A stretch of 64,000 nt of DNA from Caecitellus pseudoparvulus (taxonomy: Eukaryota > Bigyra: Bicosoecida). The position numbers and the translations under genes are program-made. The stretch spans positions 1 to 64,000 of the forward strand of contig CBFFRQ010000196.1 in assembly GCA_965644315.1 (NCBI GenBank), in the 5' to 3' direction. The notes under the pieces are model-generated. The model was not told the origin of the DNA. It did no database searches and worked only from the letters and a program-made list of their open reading frames with translations. This document shows, in pieces, positions 17,895 through 26,820 of the stretch (its first letter is position 1; each line of letters opens with the position of its first letter).

Positions 17895-18652
17895 TCGCAG
17901 CCGTCGAATGCCCGCCTGCGCACCAGAGCATTCTCAACGCCAGTCTTGGAGCTGTCACCGCCTGAAACAGCCAGAGTACCACCTGCGAGGGGCACCAGTT
18001 GGAAGACGGGTGCCCCCATGGAGGCGCTGGACAGCGCCATGCCTTTGTTGTGGCTTGTGAGAGAGCAATCGCCACCACGCCAATGAATATCGTGTGGGCA
18101 AGGAAGGGTGACGGAGCCACACTGCCAGACACGACAAGGCCGCAACCCTTACACACAAAAGTGCGGGCACAGCAAAGCGGGCGGTTTTGCCCCGTCCACT
18201 GCAGTGTATGGACAGCGCTGCTCGGAGCGCACCAGTCCACCCCCTCCATCGCACTCCGCGCCTTGGCGCAGCTCCCGTCAGCACTCGAACGGGGATCTTT
18301 CGGATGTCCAGATAGCTAGTTCCGCACCTTTCGTGCTGGGATGATGCGCACCGCATCGAGCGGAGCGGGACACCCTTCATATGTCTTGCACCAAATTGCT
18401 CCTCATCCATTTCCCACTCTTACTTGTGGGTTCATTGGGCATCCGGACATCAGCGTGCATTGTGCCTTGTCTCCGCTCCTGGCCGCCACAGGTGAGCGTG
18501 CTCTGGTGCAAGTGCGGAAGTTGCTCCCTCGTACACGTCAGATGCGACAACGCCTCCCCGCCACACCAATGCACCTGCCTACTGCCTACACCCCACAGGA
18601 GCTTGCTGCATAGCACTGCCACACTTGGCAAGACCCCCTACCATCCATCGCC
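17895..18652. other. Shared upstream region of the divergent UTP20-like and ankyrin genes, unit 1
   Basis: This 758-bp stretch is closely matched at about 22443-23198 in the second unit. It must hold the 5' part of the minus-strand gene and the promoter of the ankyrin gene. Minus-strand frames here (for example PVFQLVPLAGGTLAVSGG) look protein-like but are split over frames, so I do not place exons. No TATA box or other clear element is seen. Confidence 0.4.
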
Positions 18653-20998
18653 ATGGTGCGTGGGTGTAGGCACGGCGCCTCGCTTTCGCCAGCACTTGCG
18701 ACAAAGCGTGTCGCACACACTGCACGGCACACAGCGCCCTGCCCCTCCCCGACGCCTCAGGCAGCAGCAACAGGACAGGTCACGGAGGGCAGTGCAGCAG
18801 CTACTCCAGGCGTCGATGACACACACGCTGAGGCGGTGGCGGCATGCTTGCGCAAGATGCAGTGCTTGCCGGGCAGCGTCATGGACCACGGCCCAGCACT
18901 GCGAGGACTGGCAGCCATTGGGCGTGGCGAAGCGCCTGTTGCAGGTGATGACGCCCCATCGGCCATGAGCCTGGTGGAGCTGGAGGCTGCACTGCGTGAT
19001 GCGGGGAGTGCGCTGTTGGAGCAGGCTGGGCTGTTGGCGGGGCAGCGTGAGCGAGGTGGTGTGTGTGCTGCGCTGCAGTACCTGTCGTTCCGGTGCTTCT
19101 GCGCGGTGGATGTGCTTCATCAAGCGGCATCTGGTGTGGGTGTTGATGCGGTGCCGGGGGGCGAAGCACTGTGGGGCGCCATTGTGGGTGCTTGGGGCAG
19201 TGTACGGGCCGGTGTGAACGTAGAGGGTGCGCTGGCTGACCTGACGCGATGGTGGCAAGGCTTCATAGTGGAGGATTCGATTGTGGCTCGTGGGGTTGGC
19301 TCCGTCACACATGATGCCGGTGGCGAGGCAGCGATGGATGCGGCTCTGGCTGGCATGCGTCAGCAGGCTGGTTGGCTGCGAGGCGAAGCGGCAGGCGAGT
19401 TGACGAGTGAGAGTGCTGCGGAGCACTTGGAGTGTGCTGCGAGTGCGGTGGAAGAGTTGCGTGGGCTGTTGGGGTGTGCGCCGGTGATGAGTGGTCGGAG
19501 GGTGAAGGCTGTGGATGGCTTGGACTTGTCGGGCGGCTTGGGGTGCATGAACGGCAAGGGTGTGAGTGTGTACAGTGGGAGGGTTGAGATCGTGGATGAG
19601 GATGTGGGTGGAGCTGGGGATGTGGAGCAGTGGGCAGCAAGTGTGGAGGGGGGTGCGAGGGCGCTTGCCACGAGTGTTGGCGCTGTGAAGCGTGTTCAAG
19701 CGGCTCGCATCGCCCATGGCCTGCCGCGGATGGCGCAGACTCCACGCAAAGTCGCTATGGCACACATTTGTGGAGCTGGCAGGGCTGATGAGCCGGTTGG
19801 CGAGAGGAGCAGTGTCACAGTGCAAGTGCAGTGTGAGGCGGGTTGGCCGCTGAGGGTGTTCCTGGAGGATGAAGCGTGGGGCGATGTTGGGCTGGATGTG
19901 AAGCAGCGTGTGGCTGTGAAGGTGCTGGGTGTGTGTGCTGTGGCGGAGGCGTGCGGAGTGAGTCTGAGTGGTGTGGGTGTGGGGAGCTTTGTGGTGGTGG
20001 GTGTGGGGAGTGGCAGTGTGGGTGACCTTGTGGCCGCACTGGATGGGGGTGAGTGTGAGGTGGTATTGAGTGCGTGTGGCGGTGTGTGGGGCTTAGATCG
20101 CACTGAAGGCGGCAACCGTGATGTGAAGGGTGTGTTAAGTGTGCTGCGTGAGGTGCTTGGTGTGGGAGGTGGGGCCTTGGGTGGCGGATCGGGCGTTGGG
20201 TCGAGCTTCGTCGGCAGCGGTGAAGGTGGCGAACATGTATTGTCGAGCGCGTTGGAGGTGTTGGAGCGGGGAGGGAGTGGTTGCTGCATGGGTGCATACG
20301 CGGTGGCATGTGAAGGAAGTGGGGGTGGAGTGGGGCGTTTGTCAGGTGTGGAAAGTGCGGTGCGGGGTGTGCTTGATGGTGAGCAGGCAGCTGCTGCGGC
20401 AGGTCAGGCTGAGGCAGCTCAAGCTGAGGCTGTACCGGCTACAGAGTCGGAGGTTGCTGCCGAGCAAGTGAAGTTAAGCGAGGAGAACACCACAGCGTTT
20501 GTGGAAGCGTGCAAGGATGGGGAGCTTGCGAGAGTGCGCGAGTTGCTTTCATTGACGGGGGATGAGGCAGTGGATGTACATGCGGAAGGAAATGTTGAGA
20601 TCTGGCCAAGGGTTTGCAGACAGGGCCCTGAGGCTGGCTTCCGATGGGCCTGCGCCAGGGGCCGCACAGACATCGTGCGTGAGCTGCTGGACCTGACTGG
20701 GGCGCGGGCAGTGGATGTGCATGCGGCGGATGTGTTTGGACCCGAGGCCGCCTTCCGAGGCGCATGCGAGAATGGCCACACAGACGTTGTGCGTGAGCTG
20801 CTGGCCCTCACTGGGGCGCGGGCAGTGGATGTGCACGCGGCCGCTTGGGATGGACCTGAGGCTGGCTTCCGATGGGCATGCCGCAATGGCCGCACAGACA
20901 TCGTGCGTGAGCTGCTGGGTCTCACTGGGCATCGCAGGATCCCAGACAGCGTGCGACAGGAAGCCACCAAGTTTGAGAGCTTGAAGGAGTTGATTTGA
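18653..20998 (+). CDS. Ankyrin-repeat protein with lineage-specific N-terminal domain (short paralogue)
   Basis: This 781-residue frame starts at an ATG in good context (GCCATGG). About 600 residues of unrecognised Ala/Gly/Val-rich sequence are shared with the paralogue at 23199. The C-terminal part has four ankyrin-type units with the signature GPEAAFR-AC-NGHTDVVRELL followed by LTGARAVDVHA. The unit is 38 residues, longer than the usual 33, because of the inserted LTGARAVDVHAAD strand. The last unit ends LTGHRRIP, a capping variant also seen in the paralogue. Ankyrin stacks bind proteins; partner and location are unknown. No signal peptide or membrane segment is evident. Confidence 0.85.
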   Translation: MVRGCRHGASLSPALATKRVAHTARHTAPCPSPTPQAAATGQVTEGSAAATPGVDDTHAEAVAACLRKMQCLPGSVMDHGPALRGLAAIGRGEAPVAGDDAPSAMSLVELEAALRDAGSALLEQAGLLAGQRERGGVCAALQYLSFRCFCAVDVLHQAASGVGVDAVPGGEALWGAIVGAWGSVRAGVNVEGALADLTRWWQGFIVEDSIVARGVGSVTHDAGGEAAMDAALAGMRQQAGWLRGEAAGELTSESAAEHLECAASAVEELRGLLGCAPVMSGRRVKAVDGLDLSGGLGCMNGKGVSVYSGRVEIVDEDVGGAGDVEQWAASVEGGARALATSVGAVKRVQAARIAHGLPRMAQTPRKVAMAHICGAGRADEPVGERSSVTVQVQCEAGWPLRVFLEDEAWGDVGLDVKQRVAVKVLGVCAVAEACGVSLSGVGVGSFVVVGVGSGSVGDLVAALDGGECEVVLSACGGVWGLDRTEGGNRDVKGVLSVLREVLGVGGGALGGGSGVGSSFVGSGEGGEHVLSSALEVLERGGSGCCMGAYAVACEGSGGGVGRLSGVESAVRGVLDGEQAAAAAGQAEAAQAEAVPATESEVAAEQVKLSEENTTAFVEACKDGELARVRELLSLTGDEAVDVHAEGNVEIWPRVCRQGPEAGFRWACARGRTDIVRELLDLTGARAVDVHAADVFGPEAAFRGACENGHTDVVRELLALTGARAVDVHAAAWDGPEAGFRWACRNGRTDIVRELLGLTGHRRIPDSVRQEATKFESLKELI

Positions 20999-21245
20999 TC
21001 CCAGGCCCCAAGCACAGACCAATGCACCATTCGACAAACCTGACACGCACCTCAGACCAGCACACATGCCCCACCTCCACCTCTCCCCATACCGCACCAC
21101 AATCCACCGCACCACAATCCACCGCACACACCACACCGCATCACACCTCATCACCATTCCCACGCACCCCACGCCCCCCTCACCTTCACTGCACTCCCCT
21201 CCGCACGGCACCAACGCCTCCCACACCCGCTTCCTGCCCTTCCCA

Positions 21246-22397
21246 CTACCGCCTCCGCAGCACCTTCAGCTTGTCCATGCGCTTCGCCACGTGGTGCTTC
21301 TTCGCCTGCGCCTTCTGGCTCCGACACTCTGCAGCTGCTGGCGGGTTCACCACCGCCTCCTGCGCCACCTGCTTCGCCCGCCGCTCCTTCGCTGCCGCCC
21401 TGGCCCGCCGCTCGCTGTTGTAGGCTGTCAAGAACACATTTGCACCCATGGCACCCTGCACACCCTCCAAGACCTCGGATGCAAAGGCGCCTGCCTCTGC
21501 TGCAGCGGCCGCCTGTTGTGCCTGCTCTGACCAGGATGGCGCGTCGGCCAGGCGGGGGTCGCTGGCCACGTGCTCTGCCGCCTGCACAATGCGGAACACT
21601 ACCCGCGCCACCGGCACCACGTAGCGCTGCAGGTCCGCCTGCGGCAAGTGCCCAGCCATGCCCCCGAACACGTTCAGCGCCGTGGTGGCCGCCGGCCCGC
21701 CCTGCTGCACTGCCGTGTTGCTGAGGCGCTGCAGCAGCCAGAACAGCGGATCACGTGCACTACTGCCGTCGTCATCTTGGGCGGTGTGTGTGGAGGGCGG
21801 GCTGTCACGCTGCACCGCCTTGCCGCCCACCACCTCCACGCCACCCACGAGCAGGGTGGACTTGCCGGCCAAGCGAGCCGTGCGCTGGGCGAGGTGGGGC
21901 GGGATGGTGTTGCGGGAGCTGGGCGGCGTCGTGGCGTACAGCCCCACCACCGTGAACAGCAGCACCGGCGCCAAAGCCGTGCCCTGCTCCCTGCTCAGTG
22001 CCCCGTCCGCCAGCTGCACACAGGCTGCCCGGGCCAGGGCGAACAGGCGCTCATCCCCAGCCAGCCACGCCGCCACGCCAGGCAGTGGGGGGCAGCTCCC
22101 CACACTCGCCACTGCCACGGTGTTCAGGGCGGCGCCCAGCCACCTGGCTGCCGGCTCCCGTACCTGCCGCTCTCGCCGTCGCGGTTGAACACGACGATGC
22201 TGTCTCCAGCCGCGCCTGCCACGCGCTTGCCCTGCGAAAGTCGCCGTGGAAGGTGCAAATATGGTTGCCACGTCGGCTGCGCCGGCACTCACGTCCTCCG
22301 ACACTGCCACGTGCGTGATGAAGGTGCTGCCCGAAAGGAACGCAGTGCCTTTCGCCAGCTCCACTTTGTTGGTGCCAGTGTTCTCCACGTGCACCAT
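21246..22397 (-). CDS. UTP20-like protein, C-terminal part (upstream exons unresolved)
   Basis: A 383-residue frame. Its last 100 residues resemble the C-terminus of UTP20, a large helical-repeat protein of the U3 snoRNP processome: a helix with EVLEGVQGAMGANVF, then an Arg/Lys-rich tail with RRARAAAKERRAKQVAQE and a KKHH...KRMDKLKVLRRR end. UTP20 proteins usually exceed 2000 residues, while here the neighbouring ankyrin gene leaves at most about 1.9 kb. The gene is thus a fragment or a short derivative. Upstream segments (MVHVENTGTNKVELAKG) look beta-rich and unlike UTP20, so the gene may be chimeric. Assignment rests on remembered family features only. Confidence 0.5.
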   Translation of the reverse strand: MVHVENTGTNKVELAKGTAFLSGSTFITHVAVSEDVSAGAADVATIFAPSTATFAGQARGRRGWRQHRRVQPRRRERQVREPAARWLGAALNTVAVASVGSCPPLPGVAAWLAGDERLFALARAACVQLADGALSREQGTALAPVLLFTVVGLYATTPPSSRNTIPPHLAQRTARLAGKSTLLVGGVEVVGGKAVQRDSPPSTHTAQDDDGSSARDPLFWLLQRLSNTAVQQGGPAATTALNVFGGMAGHLPQADLQRYVVPVARVVFRIVQAAEHVASDPRLADAPSWSEQAQQAAAAAEAGAFASEVLEGVQGAMGANVFLTAYNSERRARAAAKERRAKQVAQEAVVNPPAAAECRSQKAQAKKHHVAKRMDKLKVLRRR

Positions 22398-23198
22398 GGT
22401 CTGTGGAGCACAGCAGCGGCGGTTGCGGAATTTGCACGCCTCTCGCAGCCGTCGAATGCCCGCCTGCGCACCAGAGCATTCTCAATGCCAGTCTTGGAGC
22501 TGTCACCGCCTGAAACAGCCAGAGTACCACCTGCGAGGGGCACCAGTTGGAAGACGGGTGCCCCCATGGAGGCGCTGGACAGCGCCATGCCTTTGTTGTG
22601 GCTTGGGACAGAGCAGTCGCCACCACGCCAATGAATATCGAGTGGGCAAGGAAGGGTGACGGAGCCACACTGCCAGACACGACAAGGCCGCAACCCTTAC
22701 ACGCAAAAGTGCGGGCACAGCAGAGCGGGCGGTTTTGCCCCGTCCAGTGCCGTGTATGGACAGCGCTGCTCGGAGCGCACCAGTCCACTCCCTCCATCGC
22801 ACTCCGCGCCTTGGCGCAGCTCCCGTCAGCACTCGAACGGGGATCTTTCGGATGTCCAGATAGCTTGTTCCGCACCCTTCCTGCTGAGATGATGGGCACC
22901 GCATCGAGCGGAGCGGGGCACACCTGACATGCCTGCTACCAAAATGCACCTCAATTATATCCCAAACACCTGTGATGTCACGGGACATTTGCACATCAGC
23001 GTGCCTGGCGTCTTGTCTTTAGTCTAGGCCGCCACAGGTGAGCGTGCACTGGTGCAAGTGCGGAAGTTGCTCCCTCGTACACGTCAGCTGCGACAGCGCC
23101 TTCCCACGGCACCAACACACGCGTCCACTGCCATCACCCCGCAGGAGTCGGCTTTACAGCACAGCTACGCCTGACTAGACCCCCTGCCATCCATCGCC
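22398..23198. other. Divergent upstream region, unit 2
   Basis: Counterpart of 17895-18652. It contains likely 5' coding pieces of the minus-strand gene in several frames and the promoter side of the ankyrin gene. Exons could not be placed with confidence and no known regulatory motif stands out. Confidence 0.4.
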
Positions 23199-26100
23199 AT
23201 GGTGCGTGGGTGTGGGCATGGTGCCTCGCTTTCGCCAGCACTTGCGACAAAGCGTGTCGCACACACACCACAGCACACAGCGCCCTGCCCCTCCCCGACG
23301 CCACAGGCAGCAGCAATAGGACAAGCCACGGAGGGCAGTGGAGCAGCTACTCCAGGCATCGACGACGCACAGGCTGAGGTTGTGGCGGCATGCTTGCGCA
23401 AGGTGAAATGCTTGCCGGGCAGCGTCATGGACCACGGCCCAGCACTGCGAGGACTGGCAGCCATTGGGCGTGGCGAAGCGCCTGTCGCAGGTGATGCCCC
23501 ATCGGCCATGAGCCTGGTGGAGCTGGAGGCTGCACTGCGCGATGCGGGGAGTGCGCTGTTGGAGCAGGCTGGGCTGTTGGCGGGGCAGCGTGAGCGAGGT
23601 GGTGTGTGTGCTGCGCTGCAGTACCTGTCGTTCCGGTGCTTCTGCGCGGTGGATGTGCTTCATCAAGCGGCATCTGGTGTGGGTGTTGATGCGGTGCCGG
23701 GGGGCGAAGCACTGTGGGGCGCCATTGTGGGTGCTTGGGGCAGTGTACGGGCCGGTGTGAACGTAGAGGGTGCGCTGGCTGACCTGACGCGATGGTGGCA
23801 AGGCTTTGAGGGGGGGGAGGTGGATGTAGCTGGTGAGGATGGCCCCGTCACACATGATGCTGGTGGTGAGGCAGCGGCGGATGCGGCTTTGGCCGGCATG
23901 CGTCAGCAAGCTGAGTGGCTGCGAGGCGAGGCGGCAGGGGAGCTGAGGAGTGAGAGTGCTGCGGAGCACTTGGAGAGTGCTGCGAGTGCAGTGGAGGAGC
24001 TACGTGGGCTGTTGGGGTGTGCGCCGGTGATGAGTGGTCGGAAGGTGAAGGCTGTGGATGGCTTGGACTTGCCGGGCGGCTTGGAGTGTCTGAACGGCAA
24101 GGGTGTGAGCGTGTACAGTGGACGGGTTGAGATCGTGGATGAGGATGTGGGTGGAGCTGTGGATGTGGAGCAGTGGGCAGGGAGTGTGGAGGCGGGTGCG
24201 GCAGCGCTTGTCACGAGTGTTGGCGCCGTGAAGCGTGGCGAAGCGACTCGCATCGCCCGTGGACTGCCGCGGATGGCGCAGACACCACGCAAAGCAGCAC
24301 TGGCACATATCTGTGGAGCGGGCAGGGCTGATGAGCCACTCGGCCAGAGGAGCATGGTGACGGTGCAGGTGCAGTGTGAGGCGGGGTGGCCGCTGGGGTT
24401 GTTCCTGGAGGATGAAGCTTGGGGCGATGTTGGGCTGGAGGTGAAGCAGCGCGTGGCTGTGAGGGTGTTGGGTGTGTGTGCTGTGGCGGAGGCGTGTGGA
24501 GTGAGTCTGAGTGGTGTGGGTGTGGGGAGCTTTGTGGTGGTGGGTGTGGGGAGTGGCAGTGTGGGGGATCTGGTGGGCGCACTGGATGGGGGTGGGTGTG
24601 AGGTGGTGTTGAGTGCATGTGGCGGTGTGTGGGGCACAGGTCGCTCTGATGGTGGCAGCAGTGAGGGTGGTGGTGTGTTGAGTGTGCTGCGTGGGGTGCT
24701 TGGTGTGGCAGGTGGTGCGTTGGGTGGCGGATCGGGCGTTGGGTCAAGCTTGGTGGGGAGCGGTGAAGGTGGCGAACATTCACTGTCGGGTGCGTTGGAG
24801 GTGTTGACGCGAGAACGGAATGGTTGCTGCATGGGTGCATATGCGATGGCGTGTGAGGGAAGTGGGGGTGGACTGGGTCATCTGGAAGGTGTGGAAAGTG
24901 CTGTGCGGGGTTTGCTTGATGAGGAGCAGGCAGGTGGTGCGGCGGGTCAGGCGGAGACAGCTGACGCAGAGGCTGTACCGGCTACAGAGTTGGAGATTGC
25001 TGCCGAGCAAGTGAAGTTCAGCGAGGAGAACACCACAGCGTTTGTGGAAGCGTGCAAGGAGGGCAAACTTGCCAGGGCGCGTGAGCTGCTGTCTTTGACG
25101 GGGGATGAGGCAGTGGACGTGCACGCGGCGGGATTTGTTCAGGTGGGGCCATTTCGCAGAAGTGATGGTCCTGAGGCTGCATTCCGGTGGGCATGCTTCA
25201 ATGGCCACACAGACATCGTGCGTGAGCTGCTGGGCCTGACTGGGGCGCGGGAGGTGGATGTGCATGCGGTGGATTGGTTTGGACCTGAGCCAGCCTTCCG
25301 AGTGGCATGCACCGAGGGCCACACCGACATCGTGCGTGAGCTTCTGGCTCTGACTGGTGCGCGGGAAGTGGATGTACACGCGGCAGATGAGGATGGACCT
25401 GAGGCCGCCTTCCGATGGGCATGCCGTGAAGGCCATTCAGACATCGTGTGTGTGCTGCTGGGCCTGACTGGGGCAAGGGAAGTGGATGTGCACGCAGCGG
25501 ATGAGGATGGACCTGAGGCTGCCTTCCGATGGGCATGCCGTGAAGGTCATTCAGACATTGTGTGTGAGCTGTTGGGCCTGACTGGAGTCAGGGCAGTGGA
25601 TGTTCACGCAGGGGATGGTTATGGTCTTGAGGCTGCCTTCCGAAACGCATGTTTTTGGGGCCACATAGATATCGTGCGTGAGCTGCTGACGCTCACTGAT
25701 GCAAGGGAAGTGGATGTGCATGCGGCGGATGATGATGGACCCGAGGCCGGCTTTCGAGAGGCATGCCATGCTGGCCACCCAGACATTATGCGTGAGCTAC
25801 TTGCCCTCACCGGCGCGCGGGCAGTGGATGTGCACGCGGCGGATGGGGATGGACCAGAGGCCGCCTTCCGAGCAGCATGCGGAAGTGGCCGCGCAGACGT
25901 TGTGCGTGAGCTGCTGGCCCTGACCGGGGCGCGGGCAGTGGATGTGCACGCGGCGGATGGGGATGGACCAGAGGCCGCCTTCCGAGCAGCATGCGGAAGT
26001 GGCCGCGCAGACGTTGTGCGTGAGCTGCTGGCCCTGACCGGGGCGCGGGCAGTGGATGTGCATGCGGCGGATGGGGGTGGACCTGAAGCAGCCTTCCGAA

Positions 26101-26645
26101 ACGCATGCCGGGGTGGCCACATTGATGTCGTGCGTGAGCTGCTGGGCCTGACTGGGGCGCGGGAAGTGAATGTACACGCGGATGACGCGGCTGGGCCAGA
26201 GGCCGCCTTCCGAGGGGCGTGTGTCAATGATCATGTTGATGTCGTGCATGAGCTGCTGGGCCTGTCTGGGGCGCGGGAAGTGGATGTTCATGTTGCGGCA
26301 TGGGGTGGACCTGAGGCTGCCTTCCGTTTGGCATGCGAGGAAGGTCACATTGACGTCGTGATTGAGCTGCTGGCCCTCACAGGGGCAAGGGAGGTGGATG
26401 TGCGCGTTGGCGATGATTATGGACCTGAGGCTGCCTTCCGTGGGGCATGCGCTAATGGTTACCCTGACATTTTGCGCGAGCTGCTTGGTCTCACTGGTCA
26501 CCGTGCGATCCCAGCCCAAGTCTGGCAAGAAAAGGGGGAGTCCATTGCCCAAGCAGCGCGTGATGCAGTGTGGGCTGGTACAAGCACTCGGCATGGGCGA
26601 CGTGGGATGCTCTTGCTGAGATCTCGTGGTGCGGGGCGTGCGTGA
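23199..26645 (+). CDS. Ankyrin-repeat protein with lineage-specific N-terminal domain (long paralogue)
   Basis: This 1148-residue frame is paralogous to 18653-20998, with the same start context and N-terminal region. It carries about 13 ankyrin-type units of 38 residues (from NTTAFVEACKEGKLARAREL to the LTGHRAIP cap). Two neighbouring units (starting 25815 and 25929) are identical over 114 bp, showing recent expansion by unequal exchange. The C-terminal tail (about 35 residues) differs from that of the short copy. Expected role: protein-protein recognition. The N-terminal part has no motif I recognise. Confidence 0.88.
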   Translation: MVRGCGHGASLSPALATKRVAHTPQHTAPCPSPTPQAAAIGQATEGSGAATPGIDDAQAEVVAACLRKVKCLPGSVMDHGPALRGLAAIGRGEAPVAGDAPSAMSLVELEAALRDAGSALLEQAGLLAGQRERGGVCAALQYLSFRCFCAVDVLHQAASGVGVDAVPGGEALWGAIVGAWGSVRAGVNVEGALADLTRWWQGFEGGEVDVAGEDGPVTHDAGGEAAADAALAGMRQQAEWLRGEAAGELRSESAAEHLESAASAVEELRGLLGCAPVMSGRKVKAVDGLDLPGGLECLNGKGVSVYSGRVEIVDEDVGGAVDVEQWAGSVEAGAAALVTSVGAVKRGEATRIARGLPRMAQTPRKAALAHICGAGRADEPLGQRSMVTVQVQCEAGWPLGLFLEDEAWGDVGLEVKQRVAVRVLGVCAVAEACGVSLSGVGVGSFVVVGVGSGSVGDLVGALDGGGCEVVLSACGGVWGTGRSDGGSSEGGGVLSVLRGVLGVAGGALGGGSGVGSSLVGSGEGGEHSLSGALEVLTRERNGCCMGAYAMACEGSGGGLGHLEGVESAVRGLLDEEQAGGAAGQAETADAEAVPATELEIAAEQVKFSEENTTAFVEACKEGKLARARELLSLTGDEAVDVHAAGFVQVGPFRRSDGPEAAFRWACFNGHTDIVRELLGLTGAREVDVHAVDWFGPEPAFRVACTEGHTDIVRELLALTGAREVDVHAADEDGPEAAFRWACREGHSDIVCVLLGLTGAREVDVHAADEDGPEAAFRWACREGHSDIVCELLGLTGVRAVDVHAGDGYGLEAAFRNACFWGHIDIVRELLTLTDAREVDVHAADDDGPEAGFREACHAGHPDIMRELLALTGARAVDVHAADGDGPEAAFRAACGSGRADVVRELLALTGARAVDVHAADGDGPEAAFRAACGSGRADVVRELLALTGARAVDVHAADGGGPEAAFRNACRGGHIDVVRELLGLTGAREVNVHADDAAGPEAAFRGACVNDHVDVVHELLGLSGAREVDVHVAAWGGPEAAFRLACEEGHIDVVIELLALTGAREVDVRVGDDYGPEAAFRGACANGYPDILRELLGLTGHRAIPAQVWQEKGESIAQAARDAVWAGTSTRHGRRGMLLLRSRGAGRA

Positions 26646-26820
26646 TGGAAATTACCAACACGGTAACGGATTACCCCAGCGTTTTTCCACTTGCACAACT
26701 TCCAACTCCCCACGCGCCCAACCAGAATCCTGCACTACAGAGCAGCACCCCCTTTCAGCACTTGAACTGCATTCCAGGCTTAATCTTGTACAGTCTTGGA
26801 GCTTTGCACCGTGACGGCTT

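Larger units (their letters stand above)
17197..20998. repeat. Segmental duplication, unit 1
   Basis: The block holds the UTP20-like gene (-) and an ankyrin gene (+), and aligns with 21742-26645 at an offset of about 4.55 kb. Corresponding landmarks: AACAGCGG 17197/21742, CACCATGGTCTG near 17850/22395, and ankyrin start 18653/23199. Identity is high in the non-repeat parts and lower in the ankyrin array, where unit 2 has many more repeats. Confidence 0.85.
21742..26645. repeat. Segmental duplication, unit 2
   Basis: Second unit of the tandem block at 17197-20998. It keeps the intact 3' end of the UTP20-like gene, and its ankyrin gene has about nine more repeat units. The 21000-21245 gap between units holds only low-complexity sequence, with a doubled CACAATCCACCGCAC near 21100. 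Confidence 0.85.

Noticed and set aside
18638-19825. Long minus-strand frame opposite the ankyrin gene
   Set aside because: Its composition (runs of His, Pro, Thr, Ser) is the typical antisense image of a GC-rich gene, and the plus-strand frame is conserved between both paralogues.
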